Assembly (NCBI GenBank): GCA_036925085.1
Contig: JAUPFP010000094.1
Coordinates: forward strand, 114,501-178,500
DNA from: Brachycybe producta
Lineage: Eukaryota > Arthropoda > Diplopoda > Playtdesmida > Andrognathidae
DNA: 64,000 nt
Direction of reading: 5' to 3'
The notes beneath the pieces are model-generated. The model was given only the letters and a program-made list of their open reading frames with translations, was not told the DNA's origin and ran no database searches. How positions within the stretch are numbered: the stretch's first letter is position 1; each line of letters starts with the position of its first letter. The translations under genes and the position numbers were made by a program. Below, piece by piece: positions 61,443-64,000 of the stretch.

Positions 61443-62569
61443 TCCCGTTCTTGACAGCGGCCTGAATCATGTTGAGCAGTGAATGAAGCTAACTACCGAA
61501 TTCAGGAGGAGAATGAAGAAGAAGGTCATTCGGGGTCACCGTCATATTTAAAAGAACAAATCGATTTCTGATGTGGCGGTGGTTTTGTTGGGGGGGGGGG
61601 GTGGATCATGTTTGATACAACGAATTTTAGAAGAAAAACAAAACACATCGGAAATCCATGAAATGAACGAAACCATGAAAAAAAAAAAAAGAACCCAAAA
61701 AAGATAACAGAAAGGAACGGAAGAACCGAGCTTTTTATTTCTACAAATTCCAAATCTCTACGAAAGTGTTGTATTAAAAAAACCGAGCAATTGATGTTGA
61801 TGATGTGCCAGACGATGTGACCAGAACGATGACCACCGAATGACCGACCAGTGAGTAGTCAGGTCGTCGTCAAACAGTCAAAAGGAGAGAAGAAACTACT
61901 CACACTGATTGTCGGAACACTGAAATTCTTTAGGGGTTCTCTCCCCCCCCCCCCCACTTCAAATTCCTTTTTTTTTACTTTAATTCGGTTTAATTTTACA
62001 GAAGAAAATTCAAATTAAACATTAATTTATAAATATATTTCAGAAAATAAAAAAACTATTATTCGGGTAACAACTTACTTTCCGGAATCACTGAGTTTCA
62101 AATTTCCTAATTCCCCATTTTCCCAGTTCCCTGTTTTGAGGAAATAACACCACATGTGGAATTCTGGGTCCACACATTAAGAATGATTTCCAAACACAAA
62201 ACACCGGTTACAATAAGTAGGGTCTCCTCCTCCTCTTCTCTGGGACCTAGATGGAAACCGAAGGAAGGTAGAGGGAGAGGGGGGCTTCGTTCCCCCATCC
62301 TTATCGGGATAAGAAGCAACACAAACCAAAAAAGGGGGTAAGTAGAATGAAGGATACAAATGTCAAAAGTGTGGTTTCTTTTAAGTTCAATGCGGAAATG
62401 ATCAATGGAACTAATTGTGTATTTGTTATGTGGTGATCATCCTCATCATCATCCATGTTTGTTTTCTCCAGTTTTTATTTAGAAATCTACTTTGAATGAA
62501 TGAATTTGAAACAAAAATTTAAAATGACGCGGTTTTTTTTTCATCGAAGAAACTAATAGTTTTAGGCGT

Positions 62570-63045
62570 AATTCCGATGCTCCGGTCAAGTGTACACGTT
62601 ACTTACGACTTATCAACTTACTGACGCCACAATGGACTACAAATAGCCTTATCCAAACGCCAACAATAACTACTCATCACCCTGCCAATCATGTCATTCT
62701 TAGTAACTTTTTTGCCGTAACGTATGCTGCGTGTAGTTGACCGGAGCACAAATTGTAAGGTTAAGACCCGCTTCACTCGGACTACTTTGTAGCGCCACAT
62801 AAACGTGGTCGTTATTAGCAGACCATTAATTACATGATATACGTTCACACGAGCCACTGCAACCATATTTTTTTTCGCACCACAGTGGCGATGAGTCAGC
62901 CACAAGTGGCGACCACTCAAGGGAATAATAATATTAGTGGCCAGCACTGACAATAGGCCATTGTTTTCAAAAGGGGTCAGTGTGAACCAAACAACGTCAA
63001 CCACTTTGTGGCACCACAAAGCGGTACGTGTGAAGCCGGCCTAGA
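62570..63045. repeat. Possible old inverted-repeat element
   Basis: The right end reads ggtacgtgtgaagccggcct and the left end gctccggtcaagtgtacacg, weakly inverse. The interior has several gtggcg/cgccac and ttcacac motifs. Region 55840-55885 shares ccaccaaaagtggtccgtgt-like sequence, suggesting a small family. Confidence 0.35.
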
Positions 63046-63460
63046 AGCAAATCCTAGCCTCTAAACAAGCCTTATTAACTGAAAAAAGTATAATTCCTTG
63101 AAACTCTCCTTATTAATCAACTGAGTCACTTCACTGACAAATCCTAAAAGATATTTTTATTAATAATAATAATAATAATAATGATGTGGATTTTCTCCAC
63201 ATGAATCCGTCATCTAATTGTCCTAATTGAATTATGATCTAAGCTAACCCACTGAAGACACCCCCCCCCCACAGGTGCGCGTGTTTCAGTCCACCCACCC
63301 CCTCCCCCCTAGACTGGACACTCTCTTTCCGATTATCACTTAATCGTGTCATGGACACCCCAAAAGTGACCAAAGTGACGTCAACTCCGCTAATACTCAT
63401 AATACGAATAGAAGAAGAAAAAAAGCGAATCGTAAAATCAATGAAGAAGAAAAAAGAGAG

Positions 63461-63492
<32 letters not shown>

Positions 63493-63509
63493 TAATAATA
63501 AATAATAAC
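63461..63509. repeat. (AAT)n microsatellite
   Basis: About 16 AAT units with two AAAT slips. Confidence 0.95.
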
Positions 63510-63894
63510 AGGATGAAATTATCCTTCAAGAAGAGATTTTCTCGTCTTCATTTCATGAGAAAGGAGATTCAAATGTATAATTAACAAATAATAAGAAGGA
63601 ACTCGTTTTATTAAAGTCACAACTTTAAAATGAATCTCTCTTTTCATAGAGAAACGCCAAAATGACAGCTTCTTTTAATGCTACCTACGGACACCGGGGG
63701 GGGGGGCCCTCCCCCTTGAAGAATTAAAGAGGGCCCGACCTAGACAGAAAAGGTCACTGACCCATCTGTAATGTAATTAAGATTGGGGGCGGCACTAGTC
63801 AGAAGGGGGTCCGTAGTTAGCACTGATTCAAAACAAGCGATGACATCTTGGTGTCGTGTCATTAAGAGGTCACGACACTTGACCCCAGCTGATA

Positions 63895-64000
63895 TTTTAT
63901 AAAATAAGCTTTTTATGTGAGTTTGAAAAATGACCCAACTTTAAATTTTTTAGTTCTTGTGAATAAAAAGTTTATTTTGAAATCGACCAAACATGAAAAT
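63895..64000. mobile_element. Palindromic element family 1, running off the window
   Basis: Core ttttataaaataagcttttt with tatgtgagtttgaaaa, then aataaaaagtttattttg and aaacatgaaaat at the last base. The right arm is beyond the window. Confidence 0.6.

Larger units (their letters stand above)
59228..64000. other. Gene-free, homopolymer-rich right flank
   Basis: At least eight runs of 9 or more G or C occur here, plus A/T runs, a short TTAGG-like stretch at 60751-60765, repeat copies at 60.2 and 61.3 kb, and an (AAT)n tract. The canonical first DIP2 exon was looked for and not found. Confidence 0.5.

Noticed and set aside
62618-63019. A 133-codon minus-strand open frame
   Set aside because: It lies inside a probable old inverted-repeat element, with no recognised motif and no splice support.

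Overview
This is nuclear DNA of an invertebrate animal. The evidence is spliced protein genes with GT-AG introns that are mostly only 50-150 bp, an AT-rich non-coding background, many microsatellites, and several families of short inverted-repeat transposons. The gene set (a DIP2 orthologue, Rab3GAP1, BCDIN3D, TIMM10 and an LRR transmembrane receptor) is general metazoan. The LRR receptor has an arthropod flavour, but I cannot name the phylum with confidence. Exons are clearly richer in G+C than their surroundings, which is how exons too short to form long open frames could be found.

Layout. Positions 1 to about 24,000 hold no gene I can support. They carry inverted-repeat elements, long (TA)n, (AAT)n and (AG)n tracts and G/C homopolymers, with one weak candidate exon near 6.0 kb. 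A four-exon LRR/FN3-like transmembrane receptor runs on the + strand at 24.0-26.8 kb. Facing it tail-to-tail on the - strand is Rab3GAP1 (27.7-30.9 kb), of which only the 5' half (15 exons) is visible. Its catalytic half is not where it should be. Rab3GAP1 and BCDIN3D (+, 31.1-31.9 kb) diverge from one 189-bp promoter region. BCDIN3D converges on TIMM10 (-, 32.1-32.4 kb). Just 42 bp upstream of the TIMM10 start codon, on the same strand, ends a two-exon gene for a 59-residue membrane protein, which suggests a dicistronic unit. DIP2 then fills 34.9-52.6 kb on the - strand with 34 recognised exons (about 1,537 residues); only its first coding exon is not securely found. From 52.7 kb to the end there are repeats, microsatellites and two candidate first exons.

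The most striking non-genic feature is a palindromic element family of about 300-360 bp, present about 17 times in 64 kb, including in many enlarged DIP2 introns. A second family carries the octamer TGACGTCA (a CRE-type site) in its terminal repeats, so it spreads potential ATF/CREB sites. One second-family copy contains a first-family copy, which gives a relative age. Other elements include a 568-bp element with a TTA target duplication, a 188-bp hAT-type element beside the broken end of Rab3GAP1, and two copies of a near-perfect 170-200 bp palindrome.

The genes do not form one pathway. They are a compact housekeeping cluster (vesicle traffic, RNA phosphate methylation, mitochondrial import, lipid metabolism) next to a cell-surface receptor, between gene-poor repeat-rich flanks. 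All exon coordinates were worked out by hand from splice sites, reading phase and remembered family sequences, without alignment software.
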